A stretch of 64,000 bases of DNA from an uncultured Flavobacteriaceae bacterium. Lineage in GTDB: Bacteria; Bacteroidota; Bacteroidia; Flavobacteriales; Flavobacteriaceae. Shown here one piece after another: positions 35,215 to 41,527 of the stretch (positions are counted from its first letter, which is position 1; every line of letters begins with the position of its first letter). The notes under the pieces were generated by a model. The model did not search any database. It saw only the letters and a program-made list of their open reading frames with translations, and had not been told where the DNA came from. The position numbers and the translations under genes were made by a program. The stretch is from contig CANNCM010000006.1 in assembly GCA_947503105.1 (NCBI GenBank), positions 37,899 through 101,898 on the forward strand, written 5' to 3'.

Positions 35215-36407
35215 AATTTTGAATTTACGTTTCGAATAATTTTATTTTGATTGGCCGTTATTTTAATAAACCCTTTGGCGTCTTGTGCGGTCCAAGCTGT
35301 ATTCTTTTCACCATAAGTTCCAAACTCCGATTTCATGAGATCGTAAGGAGAAGAAACACCATTAAGTAAAAAATGATAGGGCTTTAAAACAAGCTCAACA
35401 TCTCCAGTAACATTGGCTTGACTGGATTCAAAAAATGATTCCATATCACGCATCACAGGATCAAGGTATTGCCCTTCGTGCAAATGCATTCCATAATAAC
35501 TAGCCATGTTATCTTTATGTTGTAATTGCCACTTAGAAAGCGTGTGTTTTTCCAATAAATGGTGTGCTTTTATAATAATGAGCGCAGCGGCAGCTTCAAA
35601 TCCGACTCGGCCTTTAATGCCTACAATTGTATCACCCACATGAATATCTCTTCCTACGGCATACGCTGATGCTAATGTGTTCAACATTTGAATATTATCA
35701 ACTGGAGTGTTTTCTTGATCATCAATAGCCACTAACTCCCCTTTACGGAACCTTAGTTTTACCAAGGTTTGCTTTGTGTTTTTTAATTCAGAAGGATAAG
35801 CCTCATTTGGTAAAGCCAAATGAGATGTTAGGGTTTCATCGCCACCAACGCTAGTACCCCACAACCCTTTGTTTATGGAATATTTTACCTTCTTCCAAGA
35901 CAAATCGATCCCTTTAGAATTTAAATAAGAAATCTCTTCTTCTCTACTCAAAGTATTATCACGAATAGGGGTTATAATTTCTATTTCTGGAGCTAAAATT
36001 TGAAAAATCATATCAAACCGCACCTGATCATTGCCAGCGCCCGTACTCCCGTGAGCAATATATTTGGCGTTTATAGTCTTTGCATATTCTACAATTTTAA
36101 GGGCTTGAATAATTCGCTCGGCACTTACAGAAAGAGGGTAAGTGTTGTTTTTAAGCACATTGCCGAAAATTAAATATTTGACAACTTTTTGATAAAATTG
36201 CTCTGTAGCTTCAATATTTTTATAAACTGAAACACCCATCTTATAGGCCTTGGCCTCGATAGCTTGAATTTCATTTTGAGTAAAACCTCCTGTATTGACA
36301 CTGACAGCATGTACCTCATAATCAAGATCTTGAGAAAGATGAACCGCACAATACGAAGTGTCCAACCCTCCACTGTAAGCCAATACTAATTTGTTTTTTG
36401 AATTCAT
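35211..36407 (-). CDS. argG: Argininosuccinate synthase
   Basis: 398 residues. The N-type pyrophosphatase P-loop AYSGGLDTSY is at the N-terminus, followed by AHGSTGAGNDQVRFD and GTSVGGDETLTS. It joins citrulline and aspartate with ATP to give argininosuccinate. It is the second structural gene of the operon; its ATG shares one base with the stop codon of the GNAT gene upstream, so the two are probably translationally coupled. Confidence 0.96.
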   Translation of the reverse strand: MNSKNKLVLAYSGGLDTSYCAVHLSQDLDYEVHAVSVNTGGFTQNEIQAIEAKAYKMGVSVYKNIEATEQFYQKVVKYLIFGNVLKNNTYPLSVSAERIIQALKIVEYAKTINAKYIAHGSTGAGNDQVRFDMIFQILAPEIEIITPIRDNTLSREEEISYLNSKGIDLSWKKVKYSINKGLWGTSVGGDETLTSHLALPNEAYPSELKNTKQTLVKLRFRKGELVAIDDQENTPVDNIQMLNTLASAYAVGRDIHVGDTIVGIKGRVGFEAAAALIIIKAHHLLEKHTLSKWQLQHKDNMASYYGMHLHEGQYLDPVMRDMESFFESSQANVTGDVELVLKPYHFLLNGVSSPYDLMKSEFGTYGEKNTAWTAQDAKGFIKITANQNKIIRNVNSKL

Positions 36408-37021
36408 TATTTTATTTTTTTTAAAAAAAGCGATTGTTTGATACTTTTTAAGCGTTTAAAAGTGGCTACTTTAAATTTTTTTTTAATTTTTTTTTGTTGA
36501 AGTTTTGGGTCAAACAGCATTCCTGTACACAAGCACATCGATTGGGAGGTGCGCTGCAATACATCGTAGTTTTTACACGTTTGACACCCTTTCCAAAAAG
36601 AAGGTTCTTTAGTCAACTCAGAAAATGTAACGGGATTATACCCCAAAGCAGTATTGAGTTTCATGACTGCCAAACCTGTCGTGATGCTAAATACTTTTGC
36701 GCTTGGATATTTTTTTCTAGAATGCTCAAAAACCATTTTTTTGATTTTTTTAGCCAACCCTTGATTTCTATAATCGGGGTGAACAATGAGTCCCGAATTG
36801 GCTACAAACTTGCCGTGATCCCATGTTTCTATGTAACAAAATCCCGCAAATTTTTCCCCATCAAGGGCAATAACCGCATCGCCTTGTTCCATTTTGGAAC
36901 AAATATATTCAGGAGAGCGTTTTGCAATACCGGTGCCTCTTACTTGTGCTGCACCTTCAATAGTAGCACAAATCGCATTAGCATAAACGTGATGTGATTT
37001 ATCTGTGATAATTAATTCCAT
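36407..37021 (-). CDS. GNAT-family acyltransferase with a C-terminal Cys4 motif; candidate first enzyme of the arg pathway
   Basis: 204 residues. The acyl-CoA binding block is LIVHPDYRNQGLAKKIKK (about 79-96), the GNAT motif A. The C-terminal third has four cysteines (146, 149, 163, 165; CQTCKNY...CLC) that could bind a metal, and then a very basic tail (KKIKKKFKVATFKRLKSIK). It is the first structural gene of the arg operon. No argA or argJ is recognisable in the operon, so this protein is a good candidate for making N-acylglutamate (acetyl or succinyl). That role is inference from position and fold. The stop overlaps argG by one base. Confidence 0.75.
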   Translation of the reverse strand: MELIITDKSHHVYANAICATIEGAAQVRGTGIAKRSPEYICSKMEQGDAVIALDGEKFAGFCYIETWDHGKFVANSGLIVHPDYRNQGLAKKIKKMVFEHSRKKYPSAKVFSITTGLAVMKLNTALGYNPVTFSELTKEPSFWKGCQTCKNYDVLQRTSQSMCLCTGMLFDPKLQQKKIKKKFKVATFKRLKSIKQSLFLKKIK

Positions 37022-37060
37022 TATCAGTAGATTTAAAAATTAGTTATAAAAAAGTCTGTT

Positions 37061-37088
37061 GGAAAAAGAACCGGACTCACCTAAGTTC
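37061..37088 (-). terminator. Putative attenuator hairpin before the arg operon
   Basis: On the minus strand GAACT pairs with GGTTC, then after a two-base bulge GG pairs with CC around a five-base loop, followed by TTTTT (plus strand 37061-37067). It starts 19 nt after the stop codon of the arginine-rich leader peptide and lies 39 nt before the first structural gene. The stem is short, so this is a tentative call. Confidence 0.4.
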
Positions 37089-37107
37089 AAAAAATTATAA
37101 ATACACC

Positions 37108-37203
37108 CTAAGGGCGACGGCGGTTATAACGCGGACGCAGAAGGGTATTACTTGGTAAAGTAAGTTTTGGTGTTAGAGTTAATATCGATTGAAGTGCAAT
37201 CAT
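37108..37203 (-). CDS. Arginine-rich leader peptide of the arg operon (31 codons)
   Basis: An ATG at 37203 opens a 31-codon frame ending at TAG (37108-37110). The peptide starts MIALQSILTLTPK and ends LLRPRYNRRRP, with five arginine codons in its last nine positions. It sits directly upstream of an arginine operon and is followed by a terminator-like hairpin at 37061-37088, the layout of ribosome-mediated attenuation: stalling on Arg codons when arginyl-tRNA is scarce would allow read-through. The codon run is flanked by complementary segments AATACCC (37143-37149) and GGGTGTATT (37100-37108), so the Arg segment may lie in a stem-loop. A -7-like TAGTTTTA lies about 20 bp upstream of the ATG. 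No experimental support is available here. Confidence 0.7.
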   Translation of the reverse strand: MIALQSILTLTPKLTLPSNTLLRPRYNRRRP

Positions 37204-37364
37204 TATCTATTTATAATTAGTATAAAACTATACATTAATTTATTATTAAAAACTTTCAATTTGTGTTTTTTATAAAAATTGAAGATATCTCAATTGAAAA
37301 TGAAAAAAATAAATAATCATCAATAATAACAGGTAAATGATTATAAATATTAAAGCCATGAAAT

Positions 37365-37393
37365 AAAAAAAACCACCTGATGGTGGTTTTTTT
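37365..37393. terminator. Intrinsic terminator downstream of the NTF2-like lipoprotein gene
   Basis: AAAAAAAACCACC (37365-37377) and GGTGGTTTTTTT (37382-37393) form a strong stem around the loop TGAT, with T runs on both strands. On the minus strand it ends the 37416-37976 transcript and insulates the arg leader. Confidence 0.9.
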
Positions 37394-37415
37394 GTGACTA
37401 AAACAGAACAATAAT

Positions 37416-37976
37416 TTACTCCTCTGCCGTTGGAATACGCTGGTAAACATAAAATTTATTAACCTTTCCGTTTTCTAAATAAACATCCGACAAATGAATA
37501 AACTGCATGTCTTGGCCCTCCACTGTCATTGTAACTTGTGCTCCTGTGACCACCCATTGTCCATCTTTTTGAACTTCCAAATCATTAACTTTCATTGGAA
37601 ACGAGAAAAAGGTATTCCATTTTGGGTTTGCCCCTTCAAACCATGCTGCTAAAAATTCGGTGTGAGCCTCTTTCCCTTGGATATATTCTCCATTGGGGCC
37701 CCAGACTTGAATGTCGTCGGACTCCATCTCAAGGATGGCCTCAAAGTCTCTATTATTGTGTGCCTCTATATATTTATCCCACAATTTTACCACAGAATCA
37801 TCTCCAGAAGAAGCTGTGTAAGTTTTGTTTGGCGTTTTTAAGTAGCCAACTTCTCTATCCACTTCTATAATTTTTTCTGGTGCTGGTGGTGGTGGTGTCT
37901 TTTTTGTGTTTCCAATACTAATGGCACACGAGGTCGCCAAAATTAGAGCTGTACTTAATAAAGCAATTTTTTTCAT
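37416..37976 (-). CDS. NTF2/SnoaL-like lipoprotein
   Basis: 186 residues. The lipobox LATSC (Cys17) is followed by a proline-rich linker (KKTPPPPAPEK). The main domain (about 60-185) has the NTF2-like cone-fold pattern: an N-terminal helix WDKYIEAHNNRDFEAILEM, then curved sheet strands with IQVWGPNGEYIQGKEAH and VTGAQVTMTVEGQDMQFIHL. SnoaL/NTF2-like proteins include small-molecule isomerases and binding proteins; no catalytic residues can be assigned. It is divergent from a second NTF2-like lipoprotein at 38090, so the two may be related in role. Confidence 0.8.
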   Translation of the reverse strand: MKKIALLSTALILATSCAISIGNTKKTPPPPAPEKIIEVDREVGYLKTPNKTYTASSGDDSVVKLWDKYIEAHNNRDFEAILEMESDDIQVWGPNGEYIQGKEAHTEFLAAWFEGANPKWNTFFSFPMKVNDLEVQKDGQWVVTGAQVTMTVEGQDMQFIHLSDVYLENGKVNKFYVYQRIPTAEE

Positions 37977-38089
37977 TTTTAAAGTTTAATTATTTGGTTA
38001 ACATCAATAAATATAAAAAAAATTAGTTGTAATTTACAAGTTAATTTAATAAATTTAAAGCATTATTAATCAATATTTTAAATAATACC

Positions 38090-38584
38090 ATGAAACACAT
38101 TATCAGTATTCTTTTTGTCTGTTTATTATTAGGCAGTTGTAACAATGGGCCGTCCGTTGACATGGCTGCAGCCACTCAAGAGGCCAAAGATTTTATTGCA
38201 AGTCAATTTGACTTTTTTTCTGAAAGCAGTCTTGAATTGGCCAAAGAAACATTTACCGAAGACGCCGTTTTAATTGGTACCGATGCCGCTGAATACCTAA
38301 GTGGTTGGTCAGAAATAGAGCCTTCTGTAGAAGGTCAATTGGCGATTAAAGATCCCGTTTTTACTTCACGGAAATTGAATGTTTTTATGAGTGATGGCGG
38401 CGACATGGCTTCATATACTCAAGAATTAGATTTCACCTTTAATGTAGGTGGCGAACCAGGTGAGGTCAATAACGTTAGAAACAGTGGAGTCATTAAGAAA
38501 ATAGATGGTCAATGGAAAGTCGTTCAAATTCACTGGTCTATCGGTCTTAAAGGACAGGCTGTAGAATATAAAATTACAGAATAA
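38090..38584 (+). CDS. Second NTF2/SnoaL-like lipoprotein
   Basis: 164 residues. Lipobox LLGSC (Cys17), then a domain with EAKDFIASQFDFFSESSLEL, TFTEDAVLIGTDAAEYLSG and a C-terminal IKKIDGQWKVVQIHWSIG strand pair, the usual NTF2-like pattern. It is weakly similar in plan to the divergent lipoprotein at 37416-37976. The function is unknown. A strong terminator follows at 38621. Confidence 0.8.
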   Translation: MKHIISILFVCLLLGSCNNGPSVDMAAATQEAKDFIASQFDFFSESSLELAKETFTEDAVLIGTDAAEYLSGWSEIEPSVEGQLAIKDPVFTSRKLNVFMSDGGDMASYTQELDFTFNVGGEPGEVNNVRNSGVIKKIDGQWKVVQIHWSIGLKGQAVEYKITE

Positions 38585-38620
38585 TAGTGCTTTAATTACT
38601 AATCAACACTATGCCATAAG

Positions 38621-38646
38621 AAAAGGCCTCCGATTGGAGGCCTTTT
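38621..38646. terminator. Intrinsic terminator after the second NTF2-like gene
   Basis: AAAAGGCCTCC (38621-38631) pairs perfectly with GGAGGCCTTTT (38636-38646) around the loop GATT, with T residues following on the plus strand. Confidence 0.92.
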
Positions 38647-38720
38647 TTACTACCAATTGAGCTGTTTTAGAAAAAAACTTCTATTTTTTAATAAACATAA
38701 TGGAAACGTTTTGAAATAAA

Positions 38721-38747
38721 AAACCCGCAACAAGTGTTGCGGGTTTT
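38721..38747. terminator. Terminator-like hairpin, repeat copy 1
   Basis: CCCGCAAC / GTTGCGGG (38724-38731 with 38736-38743) with A and T runs outside, so it is functional-looking on both strands. It belongs to the repeat family also found at 38827, 41131 and 41237. Confidence 0.8.
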
Positions 38748-38750
38748 GTA

Positions 38751-38856
38751 CACCCAATTGAGCTATTTTCGAAACAAAACCTCTGTTTTTTAAACAAAAT
38801 TTTAGAAACTTTTTGAAAAGAAAAAACCCGCAAACTATGTTGCGGGTTCGACTGTA
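38751..38856. repeat. Roughly 100-bp direct repeat, left copy
   Basis: Begins ACCCAATTGAGCTATTTTCG, continues through an AAACCTCTGTTTTTTAAAC stretch and ends in the CCCGCAA hairpin plus TTCGACTGTA. It is nearly identical to 41160-41265. A shorter, more diverged copy lies at about 38652-38750 and a fragment at about 38859-38880. Left and right copies flank the two-gene cassette at 38957-41102. Confidence 0.85.
38823..38850. terminator. Terminator-like hairpin, repeat copy 2
   Basis: CCCGCAA (38827-38833) with TTGCGGG (38840-38846). A T run follows only on the minus strand; on the plus strand TTCGACTGTA follows, the same sequence that lies next to the tRNA-Leu 3' end. Confidence 0.75.
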
Positions 38857-38956
38857 AACCCCATTGAGCGTTTTCGAAACTAGTCTTTATTAATAGTAAG
38901 TTTAAAAAATATAATTAAACAAAAAAATAGTATCTTTATGACCTAATCAATTTAAC

Positions 38957-39658
38957 ATGAGGCTATTAAACTTCATATCTTTAGTTCTATTTTCATCAAT
39001 TATTTCTGCACAAACACTCATACTCTCAAGTGGGAGTTCTATTAATATTCTGGACAATAGCTCGGTTTCTGTTGGTGGCCTAGAATTAGCCCCCAGCTCA
39101 ACTTATACTATTGCTGGCCCTAACGCTTTTGATCGAACTTCAGTGCCTATTGTTGTAGGGGACAATAGCAGTATTAATAGAGTGTATACAATGACAGAAG
39201 CACTGTCAGATTACTTAGGGGTTATTAGTTTTAGCTATGAAGACAGTGAGCTCAATGTTATCTCTGAAACAGACTTGGTTTTGGAAGTGCAAGATGGCAA
39301 TGGGGTATGGAATAATGTCATCCCAACAATAGATCAAGCAAATAATACTTTGACCTATGACTTTACAGAACTTATTAGTTTCACTACTGTAACGGCCAGT
39401 TCAGTGAATTCTACACTAAGTGTAGACCCCATAGATATTAATGACTTTGTCAAAGTCTACCCCAATCCAGCTACAGACTATCTATTTATTAAATCTAACC
39501 TCAATTATCAATCCACGCTTTACAATGTAGCTGGACAACGCGTAATGCAATCCAATGCCAAAACACTCAATGTCGTAGACTTGCCATCGGGTGTTTACTT
39601 ATTACAATTAAAATCAGAGATCAATACCATATCAACGTTTAAAATTATAAAGAAATAA
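38957..39658 (+). CDS. Secreted protein with T9SS type A sorting domain
   Basis: 233 residues. Signal peptide (MRLLNFISLVLFSSIISAQ), a beta-rich middle part of about 140 residues without a recognised family, and a C-terminal type A sorting domain (about 160-233) with VYPNPATDYLFIKS, YNVAGQRVMQ, VDLPSGVYLLQL and a basic KIIKK end. The sorting domain sends cargo through the type IX system to the cell surface. The adjacent gene starts 1 bp after its stop codon, so both proteins are probably made together. Confidence 0.9.
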   Translation: MRLLNFISLVLFSSIISAQTLILSSGSSINILDNSSVSVGGLELAPSSTYTIAGPNAFDRTSVPIVVGDNSSINRVYTMTEALSDYLGVISFSYEDSELNVISETDLVLEVQDGNGVWNNVIPTIDQANNTLTYDFTELISFTTVTASSVNSTLSVDPIDINDFVKVYPNPATDYLFIKSNLNYQSTLYNVAGQRVMQSNAKTLNVVDLPSGVYLLQLKSEINTISTFKIIKK

Positions 39659-39659
39659 A

Positions 39660-41102
39660 ATGAAAAAAATTACGCTACTTACCTTAGCCCTCTTTTCAGT
39701 ATTAAGCTATGCACAAGTGGGGATCAATACCAACACACCAGATTCATCATCAGCACTAGATATTGAGTCCACCACAGGGGGAATACTCATTCCACGTTTA
39801 ACAGAAACACAACGAGATGCCATAAGCTCACCCGCAACAGGTCTAATGATTTATCAAACGGATCAAACCACAGGATTTTATTTTTATGATGGAAACGCTT
39901 GGACAAGAATAGAAGGGGTAGCTGGACCTCAAGGAGAACAAGGTCCACAAGGGATACAAGGCGTTGCTGGAGCAGCTGGTACCAATGGTAGTGATGGTGC
40001 AGATGGAAAAGGCATTTCTTCTACAGTAGATAATGGTGATGGCACATTTACAATAACTTATACTGACAACACCACCTTTACCACTTCGGATTTTACAGGT
40101 CCAACTGGTCCGCAGGGAGAGCAAGGCATACAAGGTGAACCCGGGCCAGTTGGAGCAACTGGAGCCACTGGATCTGCTGCACCTGCTGGATCAATTATAA
40201 GATTAATGATTCAGAATGGAAGTACTAATTTTACTAACACTAATTTATTTTCAGCAGACTTATCCGAACTTGACTTAACATCAATTGATTTTTCAGGAGC
40301 AACATTTACAGGAGTAAGTTCAGGAAATATTACTGGAACTCCAATATTACCATCGAATTACTCTATTGTGAGTGGTTACATTGTAGGTCCAGGTGTAAAT
40401 TTAACTAATGCTGATTTAATAAATCAAGATTTAAGCGGGGTTGATCTAAGTGGTGCTGACTTAACGGGAGCCGATTTAAGTGGAGCCAATATGACAGGAG
40501 CTACACTCCCAAGTGCTTTTGCGAATGTAAAAAAAATAGAAATAAAAAAATCCATTAGTGGACATCAAACAATAAGAGCATTGCATTTTATTGTTGATAA
40601 TGGAAATGGAGTGTTTGATGCGGCTAGACCAAGCTTTGCCACAGCTGCGACAACCAACACAAATCATCAATCTCCAAATTTTAGTGGTACTCGCGATATT
40701 ATACATATGATCGGCGACAACAAAACCAATAGTAACAATTACACTTACAATGGAGGCGATACAGGAACAATATTATTTAATGACCCTTACAATATTTCTA
40801 ATCTTAAAGAAATAACAATTTATGGATGGGTACAATTTGGCGGCAATTACTATTCAAGAATAGCTGATACGCAATATATATTATATACCGAAAATAATGT
40901 CAAAATATATGACTTCACAACGCCCTCAGAGCATTCAAACGGGACTCAAAAAGCGATTTATCGGATGGCAGGCCCAGCAGGTATTTCGGATGGAAGTATT
41001 TGGTCAGCTGATGCGAATGGCCATTTTTCGGCTATGGGGTACTCTGGCGGGAACTATACATTAGATGTGAGTATTAGCCCATTGGTATTGATCGAAAATT
41101 AA
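39660..41102 (+). CDS. Collagen-like and pentapeptide-repeat surface protein
   Basis: 480 residues. Signal peptide (about 1-19, ending SYAQ); an N-terminal module common in Bacteroidota fibre-like proteins (VGINTNTPDSSSALDIES, GLMIYQTDQTTGFYFYDGNA); two Gly-X-Y blocks (about 86-118 and 147-172) with GPQGEQGPQGIQG and GPTGPQGEQGIQGEPGP; pentapeptide repeats (about 195-220 and 246-283, ADLSG/ANMTG type); and a roughly 190-residue C-terminal domain I do not recognise. No T9SS sorting signal is at the C-terminus. A trimeric fibre is likely from the collagen-like parts. It is flanked by terminator repeats. Confidence 0.85.
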   Translation: MKKITLLTLALFSVLSYAQVGINTNTPDSSSALDIESTTGGILIPRLTETQRDAISSPATGLMIYQTDQTTGFYFYDGNAWTRIEGVAGPQGEQGPQGIQGVAGAAGTNGSDGADGKGISSTVDNGDGTFTITYTDNTTFTTSDFTGPTGPQGEQGIQGEPGPVGATGATGSAAPAGSIIRLMIQNGSTNFTNTNLFSADLSELDLTSIDFSGATFTGVSSGNITGTPILPSNYSIVSGYIVGPGVNLTNADLINQDLSGVDLSGADLTGADLSGANMTGATLPSAFANVKKIEIKKSISGHQTIRALHFIVDNGNGVFDAARPSFATAATTNTNHQSPNFSGTRDIIHMIGDNKTNSNNYTYNGGDTGTILFNDPYNISNLKEITIYGWVQFGGNYYSRIADTQYILYTENNVKIYDFTTPSEHSNGTQKAIYRMAGPAGISDGSIWSADANGHFSAMGYSGGNYTLDVSISPLVLIEN

Positions 41103-41123
41103 AATATCTCTCAACTATAGAAC

Positions 41124-41152
41124 AAAAAAACCCGCAAACTAGGTTGCGGGTT
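41124..41152. terminator. Terminator-like hairpin after the collagen-like gene
   Basis: CCCGCAA (41131-41137) with TTGCGGG (41144-41150) preceded by a seven-A run; 22 bp after the collagen-like gene stop. The T run is on the minus strand, so it is stronger in the tRNA direction. Confidence 0.75.
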
Positions 41153-41159
41153 CGACTGT

Positions 41160-41265
41160 ACACCCAATTGAGCTGTTCTCGAAACAAAACCTCTGTTTTT
41201 TAAACAAAATTTTAGAATCTTTTTCAAAACAAAAAACCCGCAAATAGGTTGCGGGTTCGACTGTA
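41160..41265. repeat. Roughly 100-bp direct repeat, right copy (adjacent to tRNA-Leu)
   Basis: Nearly identical to 38751-38856, with only a few substitutions by eye. It ends TTCGACTGTA, and its last bases overlap the 3' end of the tRNA-Leu gene. Confidence 0.85.
41232..41258 (-). terminator. Intrinsic terminator of the tRNA operon
   Basis: CCCGCAA (41237-41243) with TTGCGGG (41249-41255); on the minus strand a six-T run follows. It lies a few bases downstream of tRNA-Leu. Confidence 0.88.
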
Positions 41266-41347
41266 CTGAAGACGGGACTTGAACCCGTACGGCCTAATGG
41301 CCATTGGATTTTAAGTCCAACGTGTCTACCAATTCCACCACTTCAGC
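41264..41347 (-). tRNA. tRNA-Leu (anticodon TAA)
   Basis: 84 nt. Acceptor arm GCTGAAG / CTTCAGT (first pair G-U), D-arm block GTGGAATTGGTAGAC, anticodon loop CTTAAAA with TAA, a long class II variable arm, and the T-arm ACGGGTTCAAGTCCCGT. CCA is not encoded. It is the second gene of a two-tRNA unit. Confidence 0.95.
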
Positions 41348-41367
41348 ATTAAGACTTAAAAATTATG

Positions 41368-41439
41368 AGCGAAAGACGGGATTTGAACCCGCGACCCCCA
41401 CCTTGGCAAGGTGATGCTCTACCCCTGAGCTACTTTCGC
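41368..41439 (-). tRNA. tRNA-Gly (anticodon GCC)
   Basis: 72 nt. Acceptor arm GCGAAAG / CTTTCGC, D-arm GCTCAGGGGTAGAGC, anticodon arm CACC-TTGCCAA-GGTG with GCC, and T-arm GCGGGTTCAAATCCCGT. CCA is not encoded. It is transcribed 20 bp before tRNA-Leu from the promoter at 41478-41507. Confidence 0.96.
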
Positions 41440-41477
41440 AATTTATAAGAACGTTCCTTTGACAAACAAAGGGGATG

Positions 41478-41507
41478 CAAATTTAACACATTTCTGATAA
41501 TACCAAA
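41478..41507 (-). promoter_or_regulatory. Promoter of the tRNA-Gly/tRNA-Leu unit
   Basis: On the minus strand TTTG (41504-41507), 18 nt, then TAAATTTG (41478-41485): full matches to the Bacteroidota -33 and -7 elements. An inverted repeat CCTTTG/CAAAGG (about 41456-41472) lies between it and the tRNA-Gly. Confidence 0.75.
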
Positions 41508-41527
41508 GTTTTTTTTGCCTTTTGTCG

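Larger units (their letters stand above)
37022..37415. other. Leader and intergenic region upstream of the arg operon
   Basis: This 394-bp region contains, in the direction of the arg operon, a bidirectional terminator (37365-37393), an AT-rich promoter stretch (about 37204-37260) with TATAGTTTTA as the best -7 candidate, the arginine leader peptide (37108-37203) and the candidate attenuator (37061-37088). I see no other gene here. Confidence 0.6.
38585..38956. other. 372-bp intergenic region with three stem-loops and repeats
   Basis: Contains terminators at 38621-38646, 38721-38747 and 38823-38850, plus one degenerate and one full copy of a roughly 100-bp repeat that recurs near tRNA-Leu. 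No gene is apparent. The promoter of the downstream gene is likely within 38900-38945, where TATCTTTA is a near-consensus -7 element. Confidence 0.6.

Noticed and set aside
38652..41265. Insertion sequence or transposon flanked by direct repeats
   Set aside because: No transposase or integrase, and the repeats are terminators of tRNA-flank origin and not terminal inverted repeats.
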